This document shows, piece by piece, positions 37,701 to 52,644 of a stretch of 64,000 bases of DNA. The DNA is from Lagopus muta (Eukaryota > Chordata > Aves > Galliformes > Phasianidae), in contig NC_064440.1 in the NCBI RefSeq assembly GCF_023343835.1, positions 34,727,537 to 34,791,536 on the forward strand, written 5' to 3'. The notes below the pieces were generated by a model that did no database searches, was not told where the DNA came from, and worked only from the letters and a program-made list of their open reading frames with translations. Within the stretch, counting starts at the first letter, position 1; each line of letters starts with the position of its first letter. The position numbers and the translations under genes were made by a program.

Positions 37701-40700
37701 TTCTCAAGGCACTGGCTGTGAGATGTTCTAACTCTTCTTTCAGCATATGTGTGATTTTCCCAGACTGCCTTGTAGTTAAGAGTTCTACATCCAACACACT
37801 TGAAGGTTTTACAAGGTTGTGTCATTTGATAAAAGGTAAAGATGTCCAAGATTACAACAGGCTTGGTATGCTTCTAAAGCAGTGCACCACATGGGGAGGT
37901 AACTAAAGTTTTCAAAATAAAAGCACAGTGGATCCCTTGACATATTTGTTTGAATGACTGCTCTAAGTGTGGATTCTACTTCTATTACTGTAAATGTTCT
38001 TGGACTTAACTTGGAAACAAAACAGAAGGAGAGTTCAGAAGAATGTGATACCCGGCATTAAGGTACACATACTGCGTTGGGGTGACAGCACAAACACGAG
38101 CATATTCTCATAGCTGTGCAACTGGCTTGCTCTTTTCCCTCCCAGTTCCACTGTTCGTGTCAGTCTTCTCCAATCTGGTGCATGAAGTGTTTTGTAGGTG
38201 TGAGAGCAAACACCAGACTTCACCAATATGTTTTGCCATGCCTTACGTCTATTGCTTTGATGCCCTGCTTACAGCTAGCTGAGGCAACAATCCTATTTAG
38301 GTCTTAGTTTCTGCCCCTGACAGACTCTGCCAGCGTTAGCATAAATGATGGCTGAATGCAGAGCTGGTGTAGGGGACAGCTTGGCTTGCTGAAGCATTCA
38401 ATTGGAAGATGGCACCAGATACTGTGTGCTGCAAGTAGATGATCAGGCTTCATACACAACTAGAAAGTGCTCTACTAAGAGCACTCCACTATCCTTACCC
38501 AAAAAGAAAACTACTACTTGAATACAGAGAAAGTAACCCTAAACAATAACTTCAGTTATTGCCATAGTGCAGTACAGGCACAGGAATGCAGCAGCCTGAC
38601 CTAAATGAAATGACATGCTGAGCTGAAAAGCTTGTCGTGTAGTCTGTTCTGTATCTCATTGAAACTTTCTGTCCATTTCCTTGCATGGGCTCTGTATTAA
38701 GGATCTGTCATGTGAGATGCCAACTGACCTCACTTGTAGGTGTTAACATGTTATATTACTTGATACTCAGCATTCCTTCAGCCTCTGCCCCCATTAATTG
38801 CTTCTACTATTTTCAGTGAGCCTAGCTCCACTTCAGCTGGAGTTTTGTGTTCCAGCTGTATTCCCTGAACTGTTAATAATAGCTGTGTTCTGGATAGGCT
38901 GACTTGTAGTGGAGCTGTATGCTTTTGGCAGAGGGAATTTTCTTGCTTGGGGGCACCCAAGAAATTAACTTCTTCCATTCATTTTCATAATCATTGAATA
39001 GAGGCTATTCTAAGTAGGATTCTGCAGTGGCTTATAGGGGTTCACTTACACTAAGGGAAGTAATGTTTATTACTCAGTCAGGAAACAACTTAATCTCCCA
39101 TAAAGATGCTTGAGTGATGTGAGCAGAGAATCTAATCTCCTGTATAGGAATGCTATGGTGGTAGCATAGCTTAAATCTGGCTGGCAGGCCTGTCTCATAA
39201 CCGCATCACGAGTTTCCTTTCAAGAGGGATTAGTAAGTGAAACTACTAAGGGTTTATAAAATGCTCAAAACTGTCTGAGAAATGTCTGTGTCTAAAGAAT
39301 ACATCTGTTATCCACATTGGTTGGCCAGTCTGCCTGACTGAAGTTGCCCTTTCTTTGGCTGTACCTATTTTTAACCAACTTTGCTTGCAGTGGGCATGTC
39401 AACTTCAGTCTAACTGAATGCTGAAAGTATTTCACAGTTATCAGCATCTACTCACAGCTTCATTTGGACCCTTTTTTTACTGCATTAAAAAGACAGTGAA
39501 CAAAATGGATTGGTTCTAAGTTTTGGTGCACTTAGGAATCTGAGCACAAAACTCTTCCTTTTCCAGCTTTCTTTCCCCTGACATCATCTTTGAATCAACG
39601 ATTCTTCTCCGAATGGAACCATCCCAGCACAGGCAGGGCTGTCAGCTATCTCTTCAGTGCTCTTGAAATGCTTCTAACTCACTTCCCACAACCATATGGC
39701 TGTCTGGAGGCTTTAAGCTCTGTACTCAGTTGCGCTTTCACTTCCACAGGCTGAAGAGAAGCTTGCTGTCTGCTATTCAGGCCAACAAAACAACCGCGTC
39801 TTCCTAATATCAGAGAAGGTGCAGGCTGATTTCTCAGAAATGAGCTGACTAAAAGGCTAACTACAGCTTGTGGAAAACAACAAAAGGTTTCAGAAGAAAA
39901 CTGAAATGCATCTCTTGGCAAGAGCGATCAGGCTTTTCAATCAGTGGTGGAAATACTGGTCAGTAACTACTGTAACGAATGGCTCCAATGTATGAAGTCA
40001 AATGCATCGTAGTACCCTGGATCTGCTGCTATCTAGTTTCTTACAGTTCCATATCATTTTTTAAAGAGCATTATCACAGTACAGCTCTGCATGCTGATAG
40101 CTAAGCTTTAGCCACTGTAGTGGGGGCTTGAGGCACAGATAAGTCGTTTTATATGTTTAACTCTTCAGGCATATGTTTGTTAGGTAACCCTCATGCTGGG
40201 ATGGCACTAAGGAATATTCTTCCCTCTGTTTGGGGCTGTAGTACAGCAGGAGGCTTTGAGTGTACTGCCAAGTAGGGGTGTCATACCTCTGAGCTCTGTA
40301 ATTAGTGAACTGCACTGGTACGGAATGCTACAAGGCTAGTACTGCTTAAGGAAAGGCAGCACTAATCTAGGTTTTATGTAGCAGGTTTTCCTTAGTGTTG
40401 GAAGTCAGTGAGTTGTAAGAAGTTCTGGGTGTAGCATTTTGCAGCTGTCGTTGCCACAATAGCTGTGCTGTAAAAGAAGCCACACAGCTTTGGGTTTAGG
40501 TTCAGGCAGAACTCAGCTAAGTGCTGGCACTGTGTAACACAACAGCATTCTGCTTTTTCTGCATCATTTATATGGGCTGGGAGGAGTGAGAGCAGCATGT
40601 GAGTGGAGAATGCCATATGTTACCTATCAACTGTGGTGTTTGCTCACTGCGTATTTACTGATAACACAAGTTATTTACTGATCAAATGGTAGCCTTGAGT

Positions 40701-43700
40701 GTGAGATGATCCTAGATGTCACACCAGCGGCTAGCAGCAAGAAGAGCAGGCCAAGCTTTTACCAGTGACTTCCTGCAGTTTAAAATCTATTATCCAAGAC
40801 AAGAGCAAGCATGATATACAGCCACACACAACTGTCAAGGCAAGAAAGCAACTATCCAGAAGGCACTTGATGTAGGAAAGCTGTACTATTCAACAGCACT
40901 TAATTGTTCTGTTTTTTAAGCTTTCCACAGCCCTTTTGCAGAGACAAAGATGAAGTAATGCTTGAGTTTGTCTAGTAATTTCTTTCTTGTGTTGGAAATT
41001 ATTTTCCCTGTTGGGGTTCCCCTATGTGTGTATAAGTGTGTGTTTGTGCACATTTATTTTTTGATAGTGACACGTGACTCCTGTTGCTACTGTGCTGGGG
41101 ACCTGCTTCAAGTGATTTCATGTTGACTTTGTTCAAAGTCAAGCGAATGCTGGAAAGAGCTGCTTGTTGGTACTTGTGCTGTACAGCAGGATCTGCCACT
41201 TGCAGAGAAAATGGTATGTAAGATATGGACTAGAAAGGTCGAAGTAGAGATGGCCCACTGAATTGCACCATACTTATTAAGAAGGCAAATTCTATCAGAA
41301 GATGTAGCAGAACACCTAAGACTCTGCCTTAGAGGAAATAGAGCAGCTCTGCTTCCCTAGGCTATTTTTCTCTTTGTTATTATCTCACATCAAGAAGCTT
41401 GCTGCTAATTATAACTTGAATTCAATCTTTGCTAATTAACATGGGTTCCAGCCTTGCAAGATAATAATGAAAACTTCTCCTTTATGGCTCCGAATTCTTT
41501 GCAATTGGCTTTTTGAACCATACCAATTCTACAGAACCAATGTCAACTATAGTATCAGTTGGGAACTGAATCACAACTAGGATTCAGGACAGAATAAATG
41601 TGTTATTGAAACTTAAATTTAAGAATAACCAAACAACACTGGTTAGATTGAAAAAGAAATTATCTGAGCACCCATTTTGTGTTGCCTCCATTAGAAAATT
41701 TGACTTCAGATGTGTAAAATACTATGCTTAGACACAAGGGAACAGCATGATAAATGATTTTCAGATTTGAAATAGCAGTGCTACTCTTCAGCTGCTCTTG
41801 GAGTTCCTCACTAGCTTTTGTCTTGAGACTTAATTAAGCAGAATTATACTGTCCATCTTCATAGGAAAGTAAAGGTATGCTAGAAAGATCTGTTGGCTTT
41901 GCTTTGATTGTTAGTTAAAAGGCTGAAGTAGTTAAGTGTGGCACTTAATACAAATTGTTATAAGAAATCAGCACTATTCATGATAACTTGTGATTCTTGG
42001 CTTCGTAGCCCTGTGGAGCTGAGCTGCAGGAGGTGCAGCCTCAGTTCATGGGCTTGGAAAGCGTATCTACAACAAGTAGTTCAGTGTAGTCAGTCGCTGC
42101 AAAGAAATTCCTCTGCCCACTCCTTCCTGTTGCCTTCTGGATGGGAGATGATCCCTGTGAGATGTTGCTCTTAGCTCCTCCTCACAATGTTTTTTCCATC
42201 TGCCCTTATGCTATTGCTGTGATACAGATACATGATCTGGTCTCATAACTCGGTGTGCCCGTGGGCTGGGCCAGAACTGCCTCTGCAAACACAGTATGCT
42301 GGTGTGGGTGAAGCAATTGGACACCTCAAGCTGTTTTTCAGTCCCAGCTGTGATGCTCTCAGGATACTTCTCACTTTCCTGCTGTGGCTGGGCAGATTGG
42401 AAGCTTAAGATGGCCGTATCTGGCAAGTCTGTTCTGCAACTTCTGTGTGCTCGAGGTGTTCAAACCTTATTTGGCCTTAGAGTGTGAGCAAAAGACTTTG
42501 TCCATCAGGCTTGGAATTATGAATAATGGTTCACGTGTTCGTGCTTTGAATTGGTCATATTAGGAAGTCCTCAAGTAATCAAAGTCTTTAAACAAAAATA
42601 AGTCTGCCATCTCAGTTGTTGAGTACCTCCATTACTGCTGTGCAGATTTCAAAAGCATTTATAACTACCCCTGTGGGTGGATCTGCAGAAAACCACAGCT
42701 TAAACATAGATCATTAACAATGAATTTCTGGCAGTTGTTCACGATATGTTTATTTTTGTATCTTCTGATGCAATCATTGAAAAACTAGACTTTTCATGAC
42801 CTTTCTTTCCCAGGAAACTGCTTAATCAGCTTTAGTAAAAAGTCTTTTTTGCTGGTGAGTGGTGTGAAGGTGTTGTAGTCTGCTTTTAGCTTTTACTGCT
42901 CTAGCCTGGTAGTAATAGGCAATAAATTACATTAATCTCCCTGTGCTGAGTCTGTTGCCTCGTGATGGCAATTGATGAGTGATTTCTCTATTCTTAATCT
43001 ACAAGCCTTTTTCATTCTGTTTTTTTCCTCATCCTTTTGAGGATGGGAAGTGAGAGTGTGGTGTGGTGGAGCTTGGCCACCCGTTGGCATTAAACCACCC
43101 CATATAGAAAAGGGAAATGGAATCTAACCTTTCTCAGCGTTCTGCTACCATCTAAACCTGAGTTCAGATGCTGCTCTCAAATAATCTTCTTGTGTTCCAG
43201 CTGTGTTCAGAGAGACCTTTTAAAAACCTGTTAAATTGTGGCATTCAACTTCCTCCTTATCTGTGTCAACAGGATTTCTTAGTCACTTTTCTATAGTAGT
43301 TATGTTTCTTCCACACTTCAAAATATAATGCAGTCCACGATCCAACTTTAGAAGTATATTTCAGAAAGGGGTGAGAAGGTGTATTTTTGCTGTCCGGACA
43401 GGACAAGGATGGGCCAGATAAATAAGTGAAAAATACAAAGCAGTCTAAGAGCTTAGCAACCTTTGCTCTTGGTTTGGGTTTCTGGAGCTGAAACTCTGCA
43501 ACTTGATAGAATGAGAAAGCTGGGCCTCGGGCAGAGCTGTGTAATCCTTACTGTCCTCAGAGGCCTGGCACACTGTAAATAAGCAGACAACTTGCTCGGG
43601 TTGTGCATCCCAAAGTAACTTGGTGTTCTTGGCTATCTGAACAGCACAGCTTGTCCTCGCTTGCGCTGAATGGTTTAAAACATGCCATGGATGATGATAG

Positions 43701-46700
43701 CTCTCTTCAGTTGGCCAGACCCTCAGGTAAAATGGCCAGAGCTTGTTAATCTTTTATCTTAATTACCCTGTGAGGCGCATTGTGCAGTTGTTTTCCTGAT
43801 TCTGTCTGGTCTTCTGAAGGCTCTAAAACTGTGTGACAAAGGTTATGTCATGGACCAAATGTATTTCTTGGGTCAATGCCCAGGAAGCCAAGTCTGGCAC
43901 ATCCTGCCCTTAATTTGGATGAAGAAATGGAGAAGTTAGTATGAGGAATTGTCTTTTATGTGAGAGACACAGGAATATTCATCCAATATTCATAAAGACT
44001 AGAAGAGAATATTCTGATTCATCCTATGTGTGTGGAAGGAGAAAATCAAAAGACAAAAGGGTGGTTTGTGCTGGCCTTATTTTCCTCATGCGGTCAGTGC
44101 TGGAACTGGGCTTTGCATTAACAAACCTGTCAATAAAATATTCTGTAACAGCTAGAGCAGCTCATACTTAATGGGAAAACATGAAATGTTCCATTTGGAA
44201 ACAACTGCCCTTTATGTAAGACGCATTTCTTCTCTTCCCCTTTTGTTCGAGGAATCTTACTTGAAGAATAAAAAAAAGCCTTATCTGTTCAGACATCCTC
44301 TGTTCATGCTGCTTATCCCCCAAACCAGGATCATAATCCCTTGTTTGGACAACGTAATCAGTTGCACAAATATCAGTTGAGATAGCACAGACAGATTATA
44401 GCTTCCAGCAGGATGATGGAAGATGGGTCAGGCTTTAAATACCTCTGCCTTTATGCAACTGTTTTTTTTCCTAAGGATAAAGTGAGAGGGATGTAAACAA
44501 GAATTCTTTAGACAGATGGCCTTTAGTAACCTCTCCATGAGGCACTGGTTGCTTGTAAGTAAGGAGTGGTGTGGAGAGCAAGCCCTGACTGAGAGAGAGG
44601 GCTTCCCAGACCTGGGGTAGAAGGTCTTGCTGCATAACCTGGGCGAAGCTTTGAACCTTAGCTGACAGCTGACTCTTGAGGCTCTTTAGTGCAGTGGTTG
44701 TTAATTTGGGAAGATGGAGGGTATTTGTAGGAGCTGTTAACCATAGGTTGCTTTATTTCCTCATTTGACATGGCAGGAGGGTCATCCAGTTGTGAGTTAA
44801 GTATGGGGTGCAAAGTAACATGACAAGCATGTGTTTCTAGTCCTGGTTTGGGACTAGATCCTTGATGGTCTCTAAAAGTCCAGCCTGTTTTCCTTACAGA
44901 TCTCTCTCTGGATATGCCTCTTTAAGTGAGAACAAAACCTCTAGATATATCTCTAAAGACTTCACCTGGGGCATGCTGCAGCTGGTATGGCTTTAAGCTA
45001 GCTCACTTCAACTACTATCTGTTTGTATAATGGTGCAGTGGGCTGCTATCCTTGTCAGCTCAGCTGCATCACTCACTTCCAGCTTTGTGGTAGAGGTTTG
45101 GGGTCAAAAAACAAGCTATGAAGATTTCAAATATATTTCCTTTATAGCAGCACTGTTAGAAAGCAATCTGCCTTGCAGTGGTTGATGTGAATTTTCTGAC
45201 AATTGTCTGAAGGACTAATACTGCTGCAACGCTTAGTTGAAATGGAATCCAACTATTCTAGACCATTTGTTTGCTGACTTGAGCTTGATGACTTTTTTTT
45301 TTTAAGGTCCTCCTTTAAACCCCAGTGGTTTAGGGAGGTAGATCTGGGAGTGGGAGTGAATGGGGTGCTGGCTGCATTGCTGCCTCTTGGCAACTCATGC
45401 AGTAGGTGTTCAGAATATGATAGATACCGTTCTTCAAGATTACCAGCTATCCAGAACTTCCTTCTGTAGTGCAGCTGTTTGACTTGCTACTTCATCTTAA
45501 GCTTCTGTAATTGTAGGAGGCTGTGGAAGAGATCCTGGTCCTGTGCAGCAGCTGAGAGCAGTGAGTGATTTCAGTGCAGACGCAGCTCAGCTGTGAAAGT
45601 GCCCGTGAGCATAGGACAACAGCCAGGAGAACAAGTGAAGTGTGAAACTGAAGCAAGTGGGAGTGTTACAAGAGGTGGGTATGCCATGAGTAGCACAGCA
45701 TGGGGCAACTTGAATATTCACTCCTTCCCTTATAAGAGACAGGGGGAAAAAAAAAATCAAAAGAAGCAGATGGGTCTGACCTTTCGGTTTCCTGTGAGAT
45801 GACAGATAAAAGCTAGAGTGGCAATGTGAAACTAACCATAATTACAAAATGCTGAAGTAGATATGACTGCTTTGGGAAGTTAGTTGCCAGTGCTTGCCTA
45901 CAAATGCTTTTAAGATTGTCAGCTTAGAGGTAAAGAATATGAGTTGGTAACAGAACTTGCTTTCTGAAGAGTACCTGCCTCTTTCGCCTGTCCCAGTGCC
46001 TGTCTTGCAGTACTGTTTTGTGTTGATGAAACGAGTGTTTTTGAATATAGATGGAGAGCTAAGTGACTCTAAATGCCAAAGAATGGCACCAGCCTAGACA
46101 TGGCATACAGAATTACTCTAGGCTGTGAATAGACTGCTGGTAGGGGAAATAATGTGGAAAGGAGGGGGTTGGTTAGGATGAAGAGTAATGTGTTTAACCC
46201 TTCAGAGAACTAGTGTGGGCAGAGCTCTGGAAATGCTTACTCAGCCAGCAGCAAACGTGAATGCAAAGCAGGTAGCATGCAAATTATCAGCTGGGTTGCT
46301 GTGAACAAATGCCTTGTTATATTCTTAGATATCTTGCTGGAAAAAGGATGCTGTTCTTTGGAACCTGACAATGAATTCATTTGTGTTATGAGTTTGTAGC
46401 AGCTGTTAAAGCCATTGGCTTTAGGTACTTGTACAGCAAGCACTGCAGGTAAAATGAAATGTCATTCTTTGGTCTTACTGATAAGCTCATCTCCTAAGCC
46501 TCACACAGGAGGCATTGATGGAAGATAGTCAGAGGCCAGAAAGAAATAACTTGATTTCACTTGTGCTATCAGACAACTGCTTTCGTATGATCACTGAGGG
46601 CCTTTTGCAGAACAGGACTTGGAGACAACTGCTGCATCTTTAATATTGGGGTCTGACATATACACAGCTCTGTATGCTTGCAACTCAGGTGCTTCAATTA

Positions 46701-49700
46701 GATAGGAAAAATGCAGCAAGTAACCATTGCCCTGTTGGAATGATTGTCACTGGAAAAAGAATTAAATGCATAAATGCATGCAGTTAGATGAGCACTTTTG
46801 CAAAGTGCTTCTGTACTCAGTCAAACTATAATGAGTAAAGATACTCATTTTTCCAGGGGGAAAATAAATAAAAATCAACAAAAACATGGTTTGACTGCAT
46901 TTAGCTAAGTCTTTGTGAGATGTAGTCCTAAACATGCCTTTTTATCTTCAGCATGTCATCATAAAATTGGGCACATGGGGAAGAGATTATGAGCAATGAA
47001 TTAGGAAACTCGTCTGGCAAAGCGTTTTTTCACCTTTTACCAACACACATGTAAATTGTGTAGGCTGCATGCCCGGTGTGGGTGGAAGGCTTGGAGATGA
47101 TTCAGCTACATGGAATGTAAATGAAGTCCTCTGTAGTGAAATAAGTGGGAATGTTTTGGGCTTTCTTTAACTTTATGCTGTAAAAAGGTAATTCAAAAGC
47201 TGCTTCTAACTCCTGAAATACAGTTCTCAAAAACCTTATTAGGGATGGATGAAGTTGAGGCTTTTGTTAAACCTTCACCACAAAATGTTTGTAAATCCTT
47301 GTTGCTAAGCGTGACTTGTGAAGTGAAATCTTGAGTGTCTGAAAGGCATTGCAATACTGAATGTAATGTGGAAAAGTTGCCAGCCCTAAACCGAAGGGCT
47401 GTGGGCAGCTGGCTTGTAGTGAATTCAGTATTTGGGTAATGGTGCTTTAATAACTTCAGCTAAGGACTAAAGAGAATAGTGAACAAGATGGATTACTAGA
47501 AGTTGAGTGTGAGTCACCTGGGCTACCTTGCTGCCCTTGTAGCTCTGAACTAGTGATAGGAACTCAGCCATGAGATCTACCCAAGGCAACAGTTGGACAT
47601 CTGTCAGTGTGTACTCAGCAACAACGAAACCATCGGTGTATTAGCAGCACTGCTTTATTCACAAATGCAAAGCACAGCACCATACAGTTATTATGAAGAA
47701 AATGTATTCCATCCCAGGCCAAACCAGTGCAGATGGTTAGGTGAAAGCATAATGAGCAGCTCTGGTTTTGGCTTTCAACATAATAAAATGTTTTGGGTTC
47801 CTGTGGGTTGTGCCTATGTAGGAAAAACAATTCAAGCTGGACTAGATGTGATAAACTTCTGCTCAAGGGATCATCACAGTGCATGAACAGGAGAATACCT
47901 TTAAGTGAGAGATTGTTTTCTTGCAAACAATGCTGTGTGTTGCAAACTCCTGAAAAATAAAACGGTGGCGTGCAGCTCTGGTGTAGGGTCAGCACTGGGA
48001 AGCAAACACACGTCTGCATAGGTGTGCTGTTGCAGTGATCCCCATTGCTCTGCTGAATTGGATGAATACTGACCAATGTGGGGAAACAGATCTGGGCAGA
48101 GCAGATACAGGAATTGAGCATAAATCCTTGATTCTCATTACAGCAATACCCACATACGTTATTTTTCACTGTATTTTTCAGTGGTCGATTACTGAAATGT
48201 TAAAGCTTCCAGAGTATGAAACTTAAGTAATGTTCACAACATAGTATATGTTCCTTGTGGTATTTTCTTTTGGCACTGAAATAATGTCTTATTCTCCAAA
48301 ACTGCCCCAATGTTTTCTTCCTGTGGATTTCTGAGAGCAGCTGGATCTGGACATAAAACAATTGCAGCTTTTGAAAAGAGAATGGGTTGGGAGCACCAGT
48401 GTCATGAGGCACAGCCGGAAAAGAATTTCTGCAGCAAAAAAGATCTGTTAATGAATTCTGGGTATTTATAGCTCTGCAAGCTTTCCTGCCGAGTTTATCT
48501 CCATGGGAAGTTATTAGCTCAAAAGTGAGCTTAGTCACAAGCTGCTTATAGGGAATATTTCTATTTATAATATTCTTATGTCAGTAGATGATGCTTCTAT
48601 GGATATTTACTAGTCGAGGTGGCCAGCATGGCTCAGGTCAAAATTCATTCCTTTTTACATAACTGTCTTAATGGGGAAAGAGCTCCATGGCTATGCCAGG
48701 TGGAGAAACACGTGCCCTGTGAGGCTGGGATGCAAGTGAAGAGAGAGATTGAAGCCCTCTTGCTTGCCCAGTAACCCTGTATTTACACTGAGCAGCAAAG
48801 CAGGGGGTTCCCATGGCAAAGGGTGCAGGGTAATGGGAAATCTATCAGTGCTGATGTTGTGTGTGTTATTTTCTCATCCATTTACTGCTTTATCTGATTG
48901 GTGGTTGGTGGAGCAGATATTCCTTTTGCAAGGCAGAATGACTGGGCTGTCCATATGTCAGCAGAGGAGAATGGCTCAGAGCATGAACTGATATTTAAGG
49001 CTGTTCATGCATGAAATAATTTGTTTTGTAATAGCAGTGGAAAGCCTGCTTATGCATCAGTGAGATGCAGCAAGCCTGTAGTTACAGAGGAAATAAAATA
49101 CAATTGTGACTGTGTATGTTCACAAATATGAATTTAGGCCCAGATGGATTTTGGTGGGTTTCTGTGCGTGCAGAACCTCCTTCCTGAATCCTTAGCTTGT
49201 TTTTTAGAAGCATCTTGCAAAAACTTGATTCTTCCATCCTAATTCTAGCTTTAGAGCTCTGCTTCAACTTCCTATCTGCTGGCTCCTTTAGGTATCCTGG
49301 TGAGGCTTGACTTAGAGGAAGGCCTTAGGTCAGTGATATCCTGCCTTCCTACAGCATCTCCTGAAAAGAGGTATCAGTGCCTCCCTGCTAAATGCAGTCT
49401 GTGACCCAGGCACAGATAGGTGAGACCTCCTAACCCTGAGGGTGTGTCTGATAGGTAAGGCTGGAACCACACATAGATTTCCAGTTACCAAGGAGGAACA
49501 CTTGTAGTCTGGGTCCCCAAAGCTGTCACAGTTGGCTGCATGTCTGGCTACTTAGCCTCCAATGCACCAAAGCTTTGGAGCCATTTTTCTACTGTTTGTT
49601 AAATACTAGATGTAATTTAGAAGGAAGCCTGGTCTCAGGAGGCTTGCCGGGCACTGCCAGCTAGCAGTAGAAAAGCAGCCTAGCAGTTCTAGGAACTAAA

Positions 49701-52644
49701 ACAGGAGAAATAGAGTGGTATTTGGAATGCTATATTACATGTGGCTTTTGATTTGCTAACCAGTCTGACAGATACTGCAGCTGCTCAGCTCTGTGTGGGC
49801 AAGCAACTGCTGTGCTAAGCAAGAAAAGTCAACACCTGGCAGCAAAGCCTGGCTTCCAGAACAGCAGTGCATGCTTCAGCACCAAGTCCTGGGCTCCAAA
49901 CAGTCCAACCCTCTCGGGGAGGACATGCCTCAGGGTTTCAGTACCTCTATAACCAGAAAGTTGAGGTTGTACTGAGGGCACCAGGAATCCTGTACTGGGC
50001 ACCAGCTGTTGTGCTGAACTGTACTGAACAGAAGAATCCAATTAGCCCTTCCAGAAGGTGCGATGTCACAGCAGGCTCTCCTCCAGTTCAGCTCATAGCA
50101 GTCTCTGTCTGCTGCGGTTAAAGTCATTAGTTGGGCTCCCTTACCAAAACCTCTAGAATGCCACTCATTTACTGTCACTGGTTAGTGTTAACTGCTGCTC
50201 AGGACTCTGGAGGGTGCATTTTTCTTCTATTGCATATGCTAACTGGCATTCTAGGGAGCCCTTAAGGAAGCTGAGGTTAACTCGAGTTCTTTGCTGGTGA
50301 TGCAGCACTGTGATTCATGTAACCACAGCAGTTCACCTAAAGCATGCACTACAGTGCCTAAGGTTTATGTCAGCGTATCTCTCAAAAAGAGATGTGATTC
50401 ATGAACCTGAGAACCCTGTGCTATTATCTCCCATTTGAATGAGCCCGACTGAAATGTTCACAAGAGCCTGCAAACCCTGCTGCCAGATTGTTGGGCTGTA
50501 AAGCATCAACAGTGTGATTTATTTTGGTTTTGATGTAGACTGGGGGCTATGTGGTCTCTTAAGCCTCTTTGAGGACATGATTCAGCCTTATTTCAGCAAG
50601 AAGAACTGGAGCTGTAGATGTCTTCATTGCTAAAAAGCCACTGGGAAGCCCTGGCTGCTGTAGACAAACCCTGTCATAAGCTGACCTTACTTGGGATGTC
50701 TGTACTGATGAATCCCTGACTCCAGACAAAGCTTGATCTGTGAAGCCATTGCTCTGATGGTCAGCTGGGGTTGATGAGAAGTAAGGCTTCTAATCCCCAT
50801 TTATCTACTAGGTATTTCCTTCTTTCAAGACCAGAAGAAAGTTGGTACCACATAAATGGTACCCAAACTTCCCTTACCTGAAATGCTGGGAGATGTCTGT
50901 CAATCCACACCAAGCAATGCTGTGTCAGTCCTGAAAGTGAGGAGCTAACAGCTCCAAACAAAACAAGGCAGTGACAAATTTCTAATGCTGATGTAAACTG
51001 CTTTGGAACTAACCATGTCAGTGTGTTATGTGGAAACGTACAGTGATGCAAACAGGACACAGGAGCTGGCAGTATTTCATGCTTTATTACACTCCTCCCG
51101 CATGGAGCTGGCTTTAATTCTAGCTGCACATGCAGTTTTTGCCCCCCAGCCTCTCTGGTGTGTCGTGTTGATATCAGCGGGAGCCTTCACCAAATACATT
51201 TGTCTTTATAGTGATAGGTTTTATAGAATTTGGCTGTGTGCCACCGAAGGACCTCGTGGTTTCAGAGGAGTTCAAGTGGTTCCTCTGTATAATTACTTCT
51301 CCGAGGAGATTAAGAAAAGCTTAAATCTGGCAGCATGAATGCCTTGTTCAAGAAGCAGTGGGTCTTTCTTACCCAATCTGACAGGAGAAAATTAAGGCTC
51401 ATTTTGGTTTCAGTGGAAACCAGAATGCTGCTAAATATAAATCCGAACTTTAGCTGTCTTCTGCGGAGGAGAAGCATCTCAGTGTCAGCTTTAGATAACC
51501 ACTGTTATTTGCCCTGTTTAACCCCAGTCTGAATTGGTTTGGACTGCATAAACATGCAAGAGGACTGCAACTTGTTTATTCCCTCTGAAGAGGAAGCTAT
51601 GAAATGTTCCTTTTCTGAATCACACTGAAGATGTGTGGAGGAGCCTGGGGCAGGCATCATCAGACAACTCATAGTTCTGTTTTCCAGCGGAAATGTAAGT
51701 GAATTAAAGTGAAAGTGGTTATCTGTAATCTGTCCAGCCCATGCTGCTAAGTTATCACTTGATGGAAAGGAGAAGGCTTGTACTAGCAGCTGATGTTTCC
51801 TAACTATTACCAATGACAAATTAAAGCTGCTTGTAAATGCCTGAGAGGTTAAGTAACTTATCAGCTCTATGATGTTGAATGGTTCATATTAGGGACAATT
51901 AGCTGCCTCCAGAAACAGACAGTGACATTGAACTTGTCCAAATGTTATCAGAAAGGAAAAAGTATTCTTCTGTATTATTCCAATATTCTTGTGCTTTTTG
52001 CCTCTTTTTTGGTTGGAACTGGAAACTTAATTAGGGGATTGTCTTTTTTTTTTTTGTTCCCCTGCAGAGATTGTTGAGCTTTTAATTGGTACAGAAGAAA
52101 AACAGTCTATGCTGCCACATAGAACTGTTCCAAATAATTCAAGGAAGCGGGGTAATTGTTTGCTTAGCTGACAGCTTGAGGAATGGAACTGGTCTCTCCA
52201 AAAGCCAAAGTAGTGCTTCAGGTGGTAAAGGCAACCAAGTAAAGGCAGGCCTTAACTGTTTGTAGGCTGGAAGAAAACATCAGAGAAAGGGATAACAGGA
52301 AATGGAGGTGGTATTTCAACATGATGTCATATGAACCCCTACAGTGTGTGATTGTCCCTCAAAGGCTGACTCTACTGCACTACTTTACTTGAATAATTTC
52401 CTTGACAGAAGAGACTATCAATATACCAATCTTGGAAGTGCTGATTTAACTGCAGGACTGTTATCTTGAAGTTCTTAAAGACCAACCTCCTGTCTCGCAT
52501 TCTCTGATCCTTACATAAAGGCATGCTTTCCTGTGAGCCAGCTGAGAACTAAGCCCCAGGCCTACTTTGTAGAGGCACTTTGAGCAGGACTCACTACGTG
52601 TTTGTGGCTGAGGATCTGCACTTGCTTTGCTCTAAATTTCCAAG
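31761..52644. other. About 21 kb without recognisable genes or repeats
   Basis: No CR1 or LTR copy could be recognised here, in contrast to the left third of the window. No open frame shows family features. The longest, 184 codons on the minus strand at 47,615-48,169, is cysteine-rich but unrecognised. The plus strand is consistently G/T-rich. Candidate regulatory DNA, or the intron of an unannotated plus-strand transcript. Confidence 0.6.

Noticed and set aside
47615..48169. 184-codon minus-strand cysteine-rich frame
   Set aside because: It is the longest open frame in the right half, but has no signal peptide, regular cysteine spacing or known family, and runs against the strand suggested by composition. 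Treated as chance.
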